64,000 nt of DNA from Dokdonella_A sp963834755 (GCA_963834755.1 CAWICQ010000012.1:744001-808000), one strand, 5' to 3'; shown: positions 44,502-53,641, counted from the first letter of the stretch. Numbers and translations: made by a program. Notes: generated by a model from the sequence alone, not told the origin.

Positions 44502-46310
44502 ATGGAAACGAGGAGATCGCTTTCGATCGGCGCCGTTTTAGTGACGTGCCTCTACTGCGCCTGCGCATTCAGCCAGGAGCTTGTCATCTCGTCCGGTAAC
44601 GCGCCGCCGTACGGTCCTGGGCCGCTGATTGTCATCGATGACCTCGCGCACGAATTGCCGACGCCGACGCTGTTCTTCGTCGCGCCGTACTATGGCTCGA
44701 CACTGCCGGCGGTCAATCCCCACGGCTTCGCAATGCTTGATCGCGACACCGTGGTCGCGAACAACATCAGCACGCCGGACATCGTTGACCTGATCGACCT
44801 CCCGTCCGGTACCGTGACCGCATTTTTTCGTCCAGACGGGACCTACTCGGTCGGCGGGTCTGTCGCGGTGAATCCGGCTCGTTCACACGTCCTGCTTTCA
44901 AGCGCCACGGTTGGCGGTGTCGGACGTCCTGACATCTACGTCGTGCCAACGCCGCTATCCTCCACCTCAATCGCGTCTGCGATCGTGACGCTGCCTGGCG
45001 ATGTCCCCACCTTTCAGACCCATGCCATCACGTTCGACGCGAGTGGTCGGGCATTCATTGGTCACTCGGGGGGTATCACGGCCATTGATCCTCCGTATGC
45101 TCAGACGAATGTCGTTTTCACTATTGATTTGCCTGCAACCGCCGGTTCGTACGCGATAGAGCTGTCGCCCGACGAATCGAGTCTGCTCGCGACCGCGGCG
45201 CACACCGTAACCATCGTCCATGCGCCGTTCTCGGCGACGAGCCTGCATGAGGACCTCGTTATTCCCGACGCATCGCTGCTCGATGCCGTCGCGTTCGTTC
45301 CGGACGGCAGCAAGGCACTCGTCGTAGATGCCGATGGCATAACGCCGCCTGGCGCTCGGCTCTATGCGATCTCTGCGCCGTTCTCATCCGCCTCGATCGT
45401 CGAAACACTGCTTCTACCGAGCGGCCTTTCTATGGAAGGCTTCGAAGATCTGGACATCAGCGCCGACGGTCAGTTCGCAGCTCTAGCGGGACAAAGCGAA
45501 GCCCAAGAACCCCTGATAGTCGTGCGTGCTCCTTTCACGACGAATGGTTTCAGCGCAACTGCGATACCGATACCCTACCTCGGTCCGCCGTTCGGTCCGA
45601 GCGGCCGCGGCGATGGTACGGCGCATTTCTGGACGACGCCCGGTGTGCTGCCGCCGCAGGTCACGATCGACCGGACCTCGGTGCGCGAAGGGAATGGCGA
45701 GCCGCGCACGGCCCATTTCGCGGTTACGTTATCGCGCGCGACGAGCCAGACGGTCATGGTCGACTACGCGACAGCGGACTTGACGGCGCACGCGGGCACC
45801 GACTACGAGTCGACGAGCGGTGCGATAACGATTCCGGCCGGCGCACGCGAATCAACGATCGACGTGTCGATCATTGGCAACACAACGGACGAGCTCGATC
45901 GCGTCTTCAATGTCGTGTTGAGCAATGCATCGCACGCGGCGATTCGGCAACTGCTGCCGGCCGGCGACGGCGTGTGCACGATCGTCGACGACGACGGTCC
46001 CGCGATCGTCACGGATCCGCCACTGCCCGTTGGATATGTCGGCGTACCGTACTCAGCCACCTTCGATGTCGTCAACTTCACGAGCCTGATCGGGGGCAGC
46101 GCCGACAACTTGCCGACAGGCCTTACGGTTGCGGTAAGCGGGCCATCGACACTGACGATCAGTGGTACGCCGCAATCGGCAACGCTTCCGGCCGATCAGG
46201 ATCGTTTTTTCCTGCTGACAGCAGAAGGGCCCTTTCCTGTAACGGCGATGCGCACCTACGAGCTGATCGTGGCGGACGATGAGATATTTGCGGACGACTT
46301 CGATCCATAG
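44502..46310 (+). CDS. Secreted propeller/Calx-beta/Ig-like protein
   Basis: The 602-residue protein has a signal peptide (LSIGAVLVTCLYCACAFSQ), about 350 residues of repeated beta-rich blades (for example AVNPARSHVLLSS, SPDESSLLATAAHTV, FVPDGSKALVVDADG), a Calx-beta domain (TSVREGNGEPRTAHFAVTLS, YATADLTAHAGTDYES, FNVVLSNA) and an Ig-like putative domain (LPVGYVGVPYSATF...LTISGTP). It ends DDEIFADDFDP, a probable sorting tail. It lies between the two 415-bp direct repeats. Confidence 0.78.
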   Translation: METRRSLSIGAVLVTCLYCACAFSQELVISSGNAPPYGPGPLIVIDDLAHELPTPTLFFVAPYYGSTLPAVNPHGFAMLDRDTVVANNISTPDIVDLIDLPSGTVTAFFRPDGTYSVGGSVAVNPARSHVLLSSATVGGVGRPDIYVVPTPLSSTSIASAIVTLPGDVPTFQTHAITFDASGRAFIGHSGGITAIDPPYAQTNVVFTIDLPATAGSYAIELSPDESSLLATAAHTVTIVHAPFSATSLHEDLVIPDASLLDAVAFVPDGSKALVVDADGITPPGARLYAISAPFSSASIVETLLLPSGLSMEGFEDLDISADGQFAALAGQSEAQEPLIVVRAPFTTNGFSATAIPIPYLGPPFGPSGRGDGTAHFWTTPGVLPPQVTIDRTSVREGNGEPRTAHFAVTLSRATSQTVMVDYATADLTAHAGTDYESTSGAITIPAGARESTIDVSIIGNTTDELDRVFNVVLSNASHAAIRQLLPAGDGVCTIVDDDGPAIVTDPPLPVGYVGVPYSATFDVVNFTSLIGGSADNLPTGLTVAVSGPSTLTISGTPQSATLPADQDRFFLLTAEGPFPVTAMRTYELIVADDEIFADDFDP

Positions 46311-46493
46311 CTCGCGGCCGTGGCGCGCACTTGGATTCATCCCAAAATTGTCCCATGCACGCTGTAGTTCGGACTGCGAAACTCAGGTGGTCATGAATCA
46401 AGGCCTACGATGGCGTGCTTTCATCGGCTGGGCGCTGCTAGAAAACCATTCCTACGGGGTTGGAATGCCGGACGGTCACAAACCGAACGACAG

Positions 46494-46658
46494 TTCGTGG
46501 GGAATACGTTGGCCCTCACGAGCATCACGCTGACTACGAGCGCTACGTCGCACGGCTCCCTCTTGGCAAGAAACGGTGCCGTAACCATGGACACGAACCA
46601 AGTCGGGGTATGTGCTCCGACGACCCCAGTGGAACTGCAGTCCTTCAGCGTGGACTAG
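46494..46658 (+). pseudogene. Truncated DUF3494 C-terminus
   Basis: The frame encodes FVGNTLALTSITLTTSATSH, then GSLLARNGAVTMDTNQVG and the PVELQSFSVD end, which matches the last 54 residues of the intact DUF3494 protein almost exactly. There is no signal peptide and no start of its own. It is part of the second repeat copy. Confidence 0.85.
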
Positions 46659-46908
46659 CCCGGCGAAATCGGCAGATTCGGAGACGCCGTCTCCGACCCG
46701 CCTGGTTTCCGGACAGGTTCCTGAAGCGACCGCCGAACTGGCTCGCCGGAGACGGCGACCAAATCGCGAGCCAAAACAGAAGGATTCGGCGCCTCGCGGT
46801 CGCGTACGGATCGCGAAATCGCCCGCATTTGCCAGCGAAATCGGCATATCCGGAGACGCCGTCTCCGATCGCCTAGGTCGGTGGCGGAGAGGGTGGGATT
46901 CGAACCCA
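46494..46908. repeat. 415-bp direct repeat, copy 2
   Basis: Gap-free counterpart of 43783-44197. It starts with a fragment of the DUF3494 gene and ends in the 3' part of the intact tRNA-Ser gene. The two CGGAGAC-GCC-GTCTCCG hairpins are perfect in this copy (near 46680 and 46852). Confidence 0.85.
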
Positions 46909-46971
46909 CGGAGGCATCGCTGCCTCGCCGGTTTTCAAGACCGGTGCCTTAAACCACTCGGCCACCTCTCC
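46882..46971 (-). tRNA. tRNA-Ser(UGA)
   Basis: The 90-nt gene reads from 46971: acceptor GGAGAGG pairs with CCTCTCC, the anticodon loop CTTGAAA gives UGA, a long variable arm (GCGAGGCAGCGATGCCTC) is the class II hallmark of tRNA-Ser, the T-loop is TTCGAAT, the discriminator is G and CCA is encoded. Its 3' end is the end of a 415-bp repeat, and decayed copies of the 3' end occur at 44.17 and 16.01 kb. Confidence 0.97.
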
Positions 46972-47151
46972 GGCGTTTTGGGAGTTTCGTTGCCGCGCAG
47001 CGCGCGCTGTCGGCTCTAGAGCACGCTCTGCCCGGGCGGCGCGGATCATCGCAGAGTTTGCCCGTCCTGTGACGGGGTTCAACAAACCAGGCGCTTGTCA
47101 GACGTGGCCGACGAGACCACACTGATTGAATCAGCGGCGGGGAATCCCGGA

Positions 47152-47805
47152 ATGATCCGCATTGTACTTGTCGACGATCACGAGCTGGTGCGTACCGGTT
47201 TCCGCATGATCCTCTCGCAGCAGCCGGGGATCGAAATCATCGGCGAGGCGGCCGATGGCGAGCAGGGCCTTGCGTTGATCCGCCGCACGCATCCCGATGT
47301 TGCGCTGGTCGACGTGCACATGCCCGGCCTTAGCGGTATCGAGCTCACCGATCGCGTGCGCAAGAGCAAGCTTGCGACGCGCATCGTGATCCTCACTGTC
47401 GTCAACGAAGCGCCGTTTCCGCGGCGCTTGATCGAAGCCGGAGCGAGTGGCTACCTGACCAAGGGATGCGCTGCGGACGAGCTCGTCCGCGCGGTGCGTC
47501 AGGTTGCCGATGGACGGCGCTATCTGTCGCCGGACGTGGCCGAACTGCTCGCGCTCGGCGCGCTCGACGGCAATGCCGCTTCGCCGTTCGATGCATTGTC
47601 CACGCGCGAGCTCGATGTCGCGCTGATGCTCGCGCAAGGCCAGGACATGCAGCACATCGCCAAGCATCTCAAGCTGAGCGCGAAAACGGTGGCGACCTAC
47701 AAATACCGTTTGTTCGACAAGCTCGGCATCGACAATCCGGTCGCGCTCGCGCATCTCGCGCACCTGCACGGATTGCTCGACAATCGCGCGCGCTCGCTGG
47801 CGTAA
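47152..47805 (+). CDS. uvrY: LuxR-family response regulator (UvrY/GacA-like)
   Basis: The 217-residue regulator has a receiver domain with VDDH (acid pocket), phospho-acceptor Asp54 in ALVDVHMPG, and Lys104 in YLTKG. A LuxR-type HTH follows (FDALSTRELDVALMLAQGQ, IAKHLKLSAKTVATYKYRLF). Length and the ISxKTVxTYKYRxFxKLxI pattern match UvrY/GacA, the activator of csrB-type small RNAs. No sensor kinase is nearby; that is normal for GacA. An upstream in-frame TTG at 47095 is a weaker start. Confidence 0.9.
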   Translation: MIRIVLVDDHELVRTGFRMILSQQPGIEIIGEAADGEQGLALIRRTHPDVALVDVHMPGLSGIELTDRVRKSKLATRIVILTVVNEAPFPRRLIEAGASGYLTKGCAADELVRAVRQVADGRRYLSPDVAELLALGALDGNAASPFDALSTRELDVALMLAQGQDMQHIAKHLKLSAKTVATYKYRLFDKLGIDNPVALAHLAHLHGLLDNRARSLA

Positions 47806-48031
47806 CGAGCGCGCGTCAACGCGTCAGGCGGCGCTGTCGGATTCGCGTTCCGCCGATTTCGATTCCGCGTCTGCGGTTCGTTCTTCGACGGACGGCTCGC
47901 TGCGTACGCCAGCCGGCGTCGTCGTCGCGACGATCGGAAGCGACGGACGCGGATTGACGATCGCGGCGGCCGGTGTCGGTTGCGGCTGCGACAACGGAAG
48001 ATCCAATGTTTCGCCGCGATCGCTCATCGGT

Positions 48032-51000
48032 TCAGCCGGACGATTGATCGGTGGACTCATCGAAGCAGAAGAGCGCTGATCCGCCGTCGATGGCGAAGTG
48101 GAATGCGAATGCGAAGGCGAAGGCGAAGGCGAAGGCGAAGGCGAGCGGTAGCGAACCCGCCGCCGGAGCAACATCCGGCAACTTTGAATTTTCAGTCGGC
48201 GACGAAGGCGGCGACGTCGCAACGTTCCGTGTTTCGACCGGAGTTGACGGCCTCGACGCAGTTGGCAGCGTCATGGCGACGTCGCTCGCGCGAGGTTCGG
48301 CCGCTTGCGTCGTCGTGAAAACCGACTCGGCAATTCTCGAGGTTTCGACGTACGACGGCGGCTCCGAGAATGCGCTGCGGTTTGCATCGGCAGGCTGTTC
48401 GGATGGCGCACTCGGCGTCGCGCTAGGACTCGGCGCGAATGTCGGCGTCGGCTTGGGCGTCGCGGGTGTCTCAACGACGGTCGCTGCTGGCTTTGGCGCC
48501 GGCGTCGCGAACGTCGCGGTCGACGATGCGGATTCCGTCGATGTGGACGTCGACGCAGGCGCCTGATTCCACGCGGGAACGGCATCGGACTTTGGCGCAT
48601 CCGCCGATGTCGATGTCGCGGGCGACGGCGTGACCGTTGCGGCAGGCATGGCCGCTCGTTCGCTCGGACGCTCGTCGTTGATCGACGGCGTCGGCGCTAC
48701 GCGCGGAGCGGAAGCTGCAGCCGGGTTCATGGCTTCCGACCTCATCGCCTTGGCGCCGCCGTCTTCGTCGTCGAAGTCCTTCGGAGTCGCGACGTTTTGC
48801 GGTTGAGCGGTGGTCGTCGCTTCCGCGCCGCCAGCTCCTTTGCGACGCCGACGGCCACCGCGGCGGCCGCGACGACGCGAACGCAGCTCATCACGCGGCG
48901 TATCGCCGGTGGTTGCCGGTGTCGATTCAGCCGTTGTGACCGCAGGCTGCGCGGTGGCACGTTCGGGGGTTGTCGTTGCGGGCTGCGGCGTCGGAGCGGT
49001 CGCTGGAGCTTGCGGTGCAACGACTTGCGGTTTTGCCTCCGCTTGCGGTCGCGGCGTTGCCGGCGCGGCGGGACGCGGTGCGACAGCCGGCTGCTCGCCG
49101 GTCGTGCGCGCGGCGCGCTCTTCGCGACGCTGATTGCCGCGTCCTTGCGATTTGGGTTGCGCCGACGCCGAACGCGCATCGTTTGATCGCGCCTCGCGGC
49201 GGCTCGGCGGCGGCGGCGTGTCGGTTCGTTGCGGACGTTGCGGCGCTGCAGGCGCACGATTCGACGCGCGCTGCGGCGGTGTTTCGCGCGATGGCTGTTG
49301 ACGCGACGGCGGACGCTGCGTGCTTTGCGTCTTCATCGGTGTGGCGAGCGGCGCCGGCGATTCCGCGCGGAACATGCCAAACATGCGCGAGAAGAAACCG
49401 CCCTTCTTTTCGGGCGCGGCTGCTGCGACGGTCTTCGCGGCGACCGGTGCGGCGACCGGTGCGGCCACCGGCTCGGGGCGTTCCGGCGCAGGCGTTGCGC
49501 GGACCACGCCGGCAACCGCAGGCTGTTCCGGTTCCTCGCTCGGCCGCAGCATTTGCGGCAGCGCGGCGGGTTCCACCGGCGTCGTGCGCTGGTAACTCGG
49601 CTTGATTTCTTCGCCGAGCTCCGACACGCGAAGTCGCTGGATTTCCAGATGCGGCGTTTCGAGCTTGTCGTCGGCGACGACGATCACGGCGACATCGTGT
49701 CGCGCTTCGATTTCGGTCAGCTGTTTGCGTTTTTCGTTGAGCAGGAAGTTGGCGACGGTCGGCGGTGCCTGCACCAGCACCTGGCCGGTGTTTTCCTTCA
49801 TCGCATGTTCTTCGACGAGACGCAGCGCGGACAACGACAGCGACTCGACGCCGCGAATGCGGCCGTGGCCATCGCAGCGCGGACATACGATCTGCGTCGC
49901 TTCGCCCAGGCTCGGACGCAAGCGCTGGCGCGACATCTCGAGCAGGCCGAAACGAGAAATGCGGCCGATCTGCACGCGCGCGCGATCGAGCTTGAGCGCG
50001 TCGCGGAGCTTTTCCTCGACTTCGCGCTGATGACGCGGCGAGTCCATGTCGATGAAGTCGATGACGATAAGGCCGCCCGCATCGCGGATGCGCAGCTGGC
50101 GAGCGACTTCGACCGCGGCTTCGCAATTGGTGTTGAACGCGGTTTCCTCGATGTCGCCGCCCTTGGTCGCTTTCGACGAGTTGATGTCGATCGAGGTCAG
50201 CGCTTCGGTGTGATCGATAACGATCGATCCGCCGGACGGCAGGCGGACCTGCCGCTCGAACGCATTCTCGATCTGCGTTTCGATCTGGAAGCGCGAGAAG
50301 AGCGGCGTGGTGTCCTTGTAGAGCTTCAGCTTGCGCAGGTTGTTCGGCATCACCTGCTGCATGAACTCGCGCGCGTCGTTGTAGAGCTCTTCGTGGTCGA
50401 TCAGGATTTCGCCGACGTCGCCGCGCAGATAATCGCGCAGCGCGCGGATGATCAGTTTGGATTCCTGATAGATCAGGAACGGGGCAGGGCGCGACAACGC
50501 CGCTTCGGAGATCGCTTTCCAGAGCTGCAGCAGATAATCGAGATCCCACTGCAATTCTTCGGCGTCGCGGCCCATGCCGGCGGTGCGCACGATCAGGCCC
50601 ATGTCTTCGGGCAGGTTCAGATGATCGAGCGCGTCCTTGAGGTTCTGCCGGTCCTCGCCTTCGATACGGCGCGATACGCCGCCGGCGCGAGGATTGTTCG
50701 GCATCAGCACCAGATAGCGGCCGGCGAGGCTGATGAACGTCGTCAGCGCCGCGCCTTTGGTGCCGCGTTCTTCCTTGTCGACCTGGACGACGATGTCCTG
50801 GCCTTCCTTCAGCAACTCGCGGATGCCGGCCTTGTTGTGGTCGACACCGGTCGTGAAGTAATCGCGGGAGATTTCCTTCAGCGGAAGGAAGCCGTGACGC
50901 TCGGCGCCGTAGTCGACGAAGCAGGCTTCCAGCGAAGGCTCTACGCGGGTGATGCGACCCTTGTAGATGTTGGCCTTCTTTTGTTCCTTGGACGGGATCT

Positions 51001-51088
51001 CGATGTCGAGATCGTAGAGGTTCTGGCCTTCAACGATGGCCACCCGCAACTCTTCACGCTGAGTCGCGTTGATCAACATACGTTTCAT
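48032..51088 (-). CDS. rne: Ribonuclease E
   Basis: This 1018-residue endonuclease organises the RNA degradosome. It has MKRMLINATQREELRVAIVE at the start, an S1 domain (ANIYKGRITRVEPSLEACFV), the catalytic DNase-I-like region (VIDHTEALTSIDINSSKATK, VIDFIDMDSPRHQ) and the Zn-link CPRCDGHGRI. A disordered Pro/Ala/Arg-rich tail of about 500 residues follows. AAGGAAA precedes the ATG. The last 38 residues (FAFAFA..., then a unique end) are translated from a hexanucleotide repeat in what may be the wrong frame: see the repeat at 48105. The alternative frame stays open to 47824. Confidence 0.95.
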   Translation of the reverse strand: MKRMLINATQREELRVAIVEGQNLYDLDIEIPSKEQKKANIYKGRITRVEPSLEACFVDYGAERHGFLPLKEISRDYFTTGVDHNKAGIRELLKEGQDIVVQVDKEERGTKGAALTTFISLAGRYLVLMPNNPRAGGVSRRIEGEDRQNLKDALDHLNLPEDMGLIVRTAGMGRDAEELQWDLDYLLQLWKAISEAALSRPAPFLIYQESKLIIRALRDYLRGDVGEILIDHEELYNDAREFMQQVMPNNLRKLKLYKDTTPLFSRFQIETQIENAFERQVRLPSGGSIVIDHTEALTSIDINSSKATKGGDIEETAFNTNCEAAVEVARQLRIRDAGGLIVIDFIDMDSPRHQREVEEKLRDALKLDRARVQIGRISRFGLLEMSRQRLRPSLGEATQIVCPRCDGHGRIRGVESLSLSALRLVEEHAMKENTGQVLVQAPPTVANFLLNEKRKQLTEIEARHDVAVIVVADDKLETPHLEIQRLRVSELGEEIKPSYQRTTPVEPAALPQMLRPSEEPEQPAVAGVVRATPAPERPEPVAAPVAAPVAAKTVAAAAPEKKGGFFSRMFGMFRAESPAPLATPMKTQSTQRPPSRQQPSRETPPQRASNRAPAAPQRPQRTDTPPPPSRREARSNDARSASAQPKSQGRGNQRREERAARTTGEQPAVAPRPAAPATPRPQAEAKPQVVAPQAPATAPTPQPATTTPERATAQPAVTTAESTPATTGDTPRDELRSRRRGRRGGRRRRKGAGGAEATTTAQPQNVATPKDFDDEDGGAKAMRSEAMNPAAASAPRVAPTPSINDERPSERAAMPAATVTPSPATSTSADAPKSDAVPAWNQAPASTSTSTESASSTATFATPAPKPAATVVETPATPKPTPTFAPSPSATPSAPSEQPADANRSAFSEPPSYVETSRIAESVFTTTQAAEPRASDVAMTLPTASRPSTPVETRNVATSPPSSPTENSKLPDVAPAAGSLPLAFAFAFAFAFAFAFHFAIDGGSALFCFDESTDQSSG
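48105..48144. repeat. (GCGAAG)n microsatellite in rne
   Basis: Six or so GCGAAG/GCGAAT units lie in the 3' part of rne. In the rne frame they encode alternating Phe-Ala; one base over they encode Ser-Pro followed by about 100 residues of Ser/Pro/Glu-rich sequence that ends at 47824. Removing a single base before the repeat would join the two. Confidence 0.8.
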
Positions 51089-51446
51089 TGTCGTTTCCTT
51101 GAGCCGGCGCTCGACTGCCGTCGCGCGCTGCGCGGGTAACGCGCTGCGGGCGGACGGCGGCAGGAGCGCCTGCCGTTTTCTTTGCCGGCGCATCCGCGCG
51201 CCAGCGTTATGGGGTTGTCGCGTGCCCGGTCACCCCGGTCGTCTTTCCGACGACAAGCAGTGGCCGACTCGAACCGTTACGATGGCTCCCGGTCCTGCAC
51301 CTCGCTCCGACGGAGTAACCGGGGGCGGAAGCCGGGAGGACGTGACGGGCGAGTGCGCTCTAGACTGTTCCCCAACTCCCGCGGACGAGGCCGGGGAACC
51401 GCGCAATACGCATCTGCAGCATATCAGTTCCGGATTGATTTTTTCA
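51089..51446. promoter_or_regulatory. Divergent rne-rluC intergenic region
   Basis: The 358-bp space between the divergent rne and rluC genes must hold both promoters and the rne leader. In E. coli the same gene pair has a 361-nt rne 5' UTR that mediates autoregulation by RNase E. A GCTCCGACGGAGT hairpin is visible near 51306-51318. Autoregulation here is inference. Confidence 0.5.
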
Positions 51447-52457
51447 ATGAAGACACAGACTTCGGCGGGTTTTCGCGATCCGGCCTGCGCTCCGCGCGTC
51501 GAAACCGTCGAGGTCCCGGAGGACCGCGACGGCCAGCGCGTCGATAACTTCCTGACCGCCCGCCTGAAAGGGGTTCCGAAAAGCCTCGTCTATCGACTGC
51601 TGCGCACCGGCCAGGTGCGGGTCAACGGCAAGCGCGCCAAGCCCGATCTTCGGCTTGCGGCCGGCGATGCGGTCCGTATCCCGCCGGTCCGTACCGCCGA
51701 ACGGGCGGATCCGGGTCCGCCGCCGGTCGGACAGACCGCACGGATCGAAGCCGCGATCCTGCACGAAGACCGCGATTTCCTCGTCATCGACAAACCGTCG
51801 GGAATTGCGAGCCACGGTGGCAGCGGCGTCAGTTTCGGCGCGATCGAGCTCCTGCGCGCGGCACGTCCGCGCTCTGCGCTCGAGCTCGCGCATCGGCTCG
51901 ATCGCGACACGAGCGGCGTGCTGGTGTTCGCGAAAAAGCGCTCTGCGCTGACGGCACTGCAGACGGAAATCCGCGAGGGCCGCGTCGAAAAACGCTATCT
52001 CGCATTGCTCGCCGGAACGCTGCCGCAGAGCAAACTCACCGTCGATGCGCCGCTGCGGAAATCGGTCCTGCAAGGCGGCGAGCGCATGGTGCGCATCGAC
52101 GAGGAAGGCAAGCCGTCGCGATCGCGCTTTACCGAAGTCGAGCGTTACACGGCGGCGACGCTGGCGGAAATCGCGATCGAAACCGGGCGCACGCACCAGA
52201 TTCGCGTGCACGCGGCACATATCGGTCATCCGGTCGCCGGCGACGAGAAATACGGCGATCGCGAGTTCAATCGGCGTATGCGCGATGCGGGATTGAAGCG
52301 CTTGTTCCTGCACGCGGCACGCTTCGAGTTTTCGATCGGCGAGCGCTCGTACGGATTCAGCGCGCCGTTGCCGCAGGAATTGAAGTGGGTTCTCGATACG
52401 CTTGGGGCGAAGAAGCCCATTCCGCATCGTCCCGGCGCAACACGCGACCGATCTTGA
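51447..52457 (+). CDS. rluC: 23S rRNA pseudouridine synthase RluC
   Basis: The 336-residue protein has an S4 domain (RVDNFLTARLKGVPKSLVYR, LLRTGQVRVNGKRAKPDLRL) and an RluA-family catalytic domain (VIDKPSGIASHGGSG, LAHRLDRDTSGVLVFAKK with the catalytic Asp, ETGRTHQIRVHAAHIGHPV). The S4 plus HRLDRDTSG form and the position divergent from rne identify RluC, which modifies three U residues of 23S rRNA. Start: ATG 51447. Confidence 0.92.
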   Translation: MKTQTSAGFRDPACAPRVETVEVPEDRDGQRVDNFLTARLKGVPKSLVYRLLRTGQVRVNGKRAKPDLRLAAGDAVRIPPVRTAERADPGPPPVGQTARIEAAILHEDRDFLVIDKPSGIASHGGSGVSFGAIELLRAARPRSALELAHRLDRDTSGVLVFAKKRSALTALQTEIREGRVEKRYLALLAGTLPQSKLTVDAPLRKSVLQGGERMVRIDEEGKPSRSRFTEVERYTAATLAEIAIETGRTHQIRVHAAHIGHPVAGDEKYGDREFNRRMRDAGLKRLFLHAARFEFSIGERSYGFSAPLPQELKWVLDTLGAKKPIPHRPGATRDRS

Positions 52458-52479
52458 TTTTCGCGCGCGAGCAAAACGG

Positions 52480-52499
52480 ATTCCGGCGTTCGCCGGAAT
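52480..52499. terminator. REP-like hairpin between convergent genes
   Basis: ATTCCGGCG and CGCCGGAAT are perfectly complementary around TT. The TTCCGGCG-CGCCGGAA core is a common REP-type palindrome in GC-rich proteobacteria. It lies between the convergent rluC and carbinolamine dehydratase genes and can terminate both. Confidence 0.65.
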
Positions 52500-52527
52500 G
52501 ACGAGAAGCGCGCGACTTGTCCGACCG

Positions 52528-52875
52528 CTACTCGTTGCCGATGACGATATCTTCGACCTTCGCAGCGCAGATGACATCGTTGAGCGAGAGCCCGCCGACG
52601 TCGTGCGTCGAATAGCGCACGAGACAACGCGAATAGCCGACTTCGAGATCCGGATGATGATCTTCCCGATGCGCAATCGAAGCGACCGCGTTGACGAAAG
52701 CCATCGTGTGGAAGTAGTCCTTGAAGCGGAATTCCTTGGCGATCGAGCCGCCATCGCCGGCCTTGTTCCAGCCGGGAAGATCCTTCAGATAGCCCGCGAT
52801 CGCGTCCGCCGCGAGGCCGGCGGCCTTGCCCTTCAGCGGTCGGCAATGTTGTGCGCGCAGCGATTCGATGCTCAT
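52528..52875 (-). CDS. phhB: Pterin-4-alpha-carbinolamine dehydratase
   Basis: The 115-residue protein regenerates tetrahydropterin by dehydrating 4a-hydroxytetrahydrobiopterin. The signature HREDHHPDLEVGY with the catalytic His pair is present, along with LPGWNKA, FHTMAFVNAVASIAH and THDVGGLSLNDVICA. Length is normal. No phenylalanine hydroxylase lies in the window. Confidence 0.94.
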   Translation of the reverse strand: MSIESLRAQHCRPLKGKAAGLAADAIAGYLKDLPGWNKAGDGGSIAKEFRFKDYFHTMAFVNAVASIAHREDHHPDLEVGYSRCLVRYSTHDVGGLSLNDVICAAKVEDIVIGNE

Positions 52876-53038
52876 CGTTTCGTCCTCGCTTTCGTGCTGG
52901 AAAGTATAGTCGCGTGACCCCAGATCGATTCGGGACTAAAATGGTCCTGATTTGGTTTTGCTGCACGTCCGTCGACCGTCGACGCCCGCTTGGGAGCGGC
53001 CACCCCGGCCGCACTGTTCCGCAAGAGCGCTTTTTCTC

Positions 53039-53641
53039 ATGATCACGCTTTCCGAATCCGCGCAATCGCACTTCGCCAAACTCGTCGAGCAGCAAGGCAT
53101 CGATGGGCTCGGTATTCGGCTGCGCGCGGTCGATCCGGGGACGGCCAAGGGCGATTGCCATCTCGAATTCTGCGAGCCCTCCGATCTCGACGGCAGCGAG
53201 TGGGAAATCGAGTGCCGCCATTTTTCGCTCTATGTCGATGCCGCAAGCCGGCCGTATCTTGATGGCGCGACGGTCGATTTCGATCAGTCGCCGACCGGCG
53301 GACAACTGACGATCCGCGCACCGGCCTTGCGCGGATCACCGCCGGGCGAAGATGCCAGCATCGTCGAGCGCGTGCGCTACGTGATAGAAACCGAAATCAA
53401 TCCGCAGCTCGCTTCGCACAACGGGCGCGTGAGCTTGCGCGAAGTGACGGGCGAGGGCGTCGTCGTGCTTCAGTTCGGCGGCGGCTGTCACGGATGCGGC
53501 ATGGTCGACGCGACGTTGCGCGGCGGCGTCGAACGCACGTTGATGGAACGCGTCCCCGGCGTCACCGGCGTCGCCGATGCGACCGATCATTCGACCGGCG
53601 AGAATCCGTACGTGCGAAGAAGGACCGCAAGCGGCACGTAA
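53039..53641 (+). CDS. nfuA: Fe-S biogenesis protein NfuA
   Basis: The 200-residue protein has a degenerate A-type N-terminal domain (ITLSESAQSHFAKLVEQQG, SLYVDAASRPYLDGATVDF) and a C-terminal Nfu domain (VRYVIETEINPQLASHNGRV, FGGGCHGCGMVDATLRGGVE) with the CxxC that binds the transferable [4Fe-4S] cluster. It is a carrier that delivers clusters to apoproteins. Start: ATG 53039. Confidence 0.96.
   Translation: MITLSESAQSHFAKLVEQQGIDGLGIRLRAVDPGTAKGDCHLEFCEPSDLDGSEWEIECRHFSLYVDAASRPYLDGATVDFDQSPTGGQLTIRAPALRGSPPGEDASIVERVRYVIETEINPQLASHNGRVSLREVTGEGVVVLQFGGGCHGCGMVDATLRGGVERTLMERVPGVTGVADATDHSTGENPYVRRRTASGT

Noticed and set aside
48105..48144. CRISPR-like repeat array
   Set aside because: It is a 6-bp microsatellite within a coding region, with no spacers.
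49229..51139. 636-codon plus-strand open frame opposite RNase E
   Set aside because: It is antisense to the catalytic part of rne, is Arg/Asp/Gln/Val-rich without any domain, and follows from the codon bias of the high-GC gene on the other strand.
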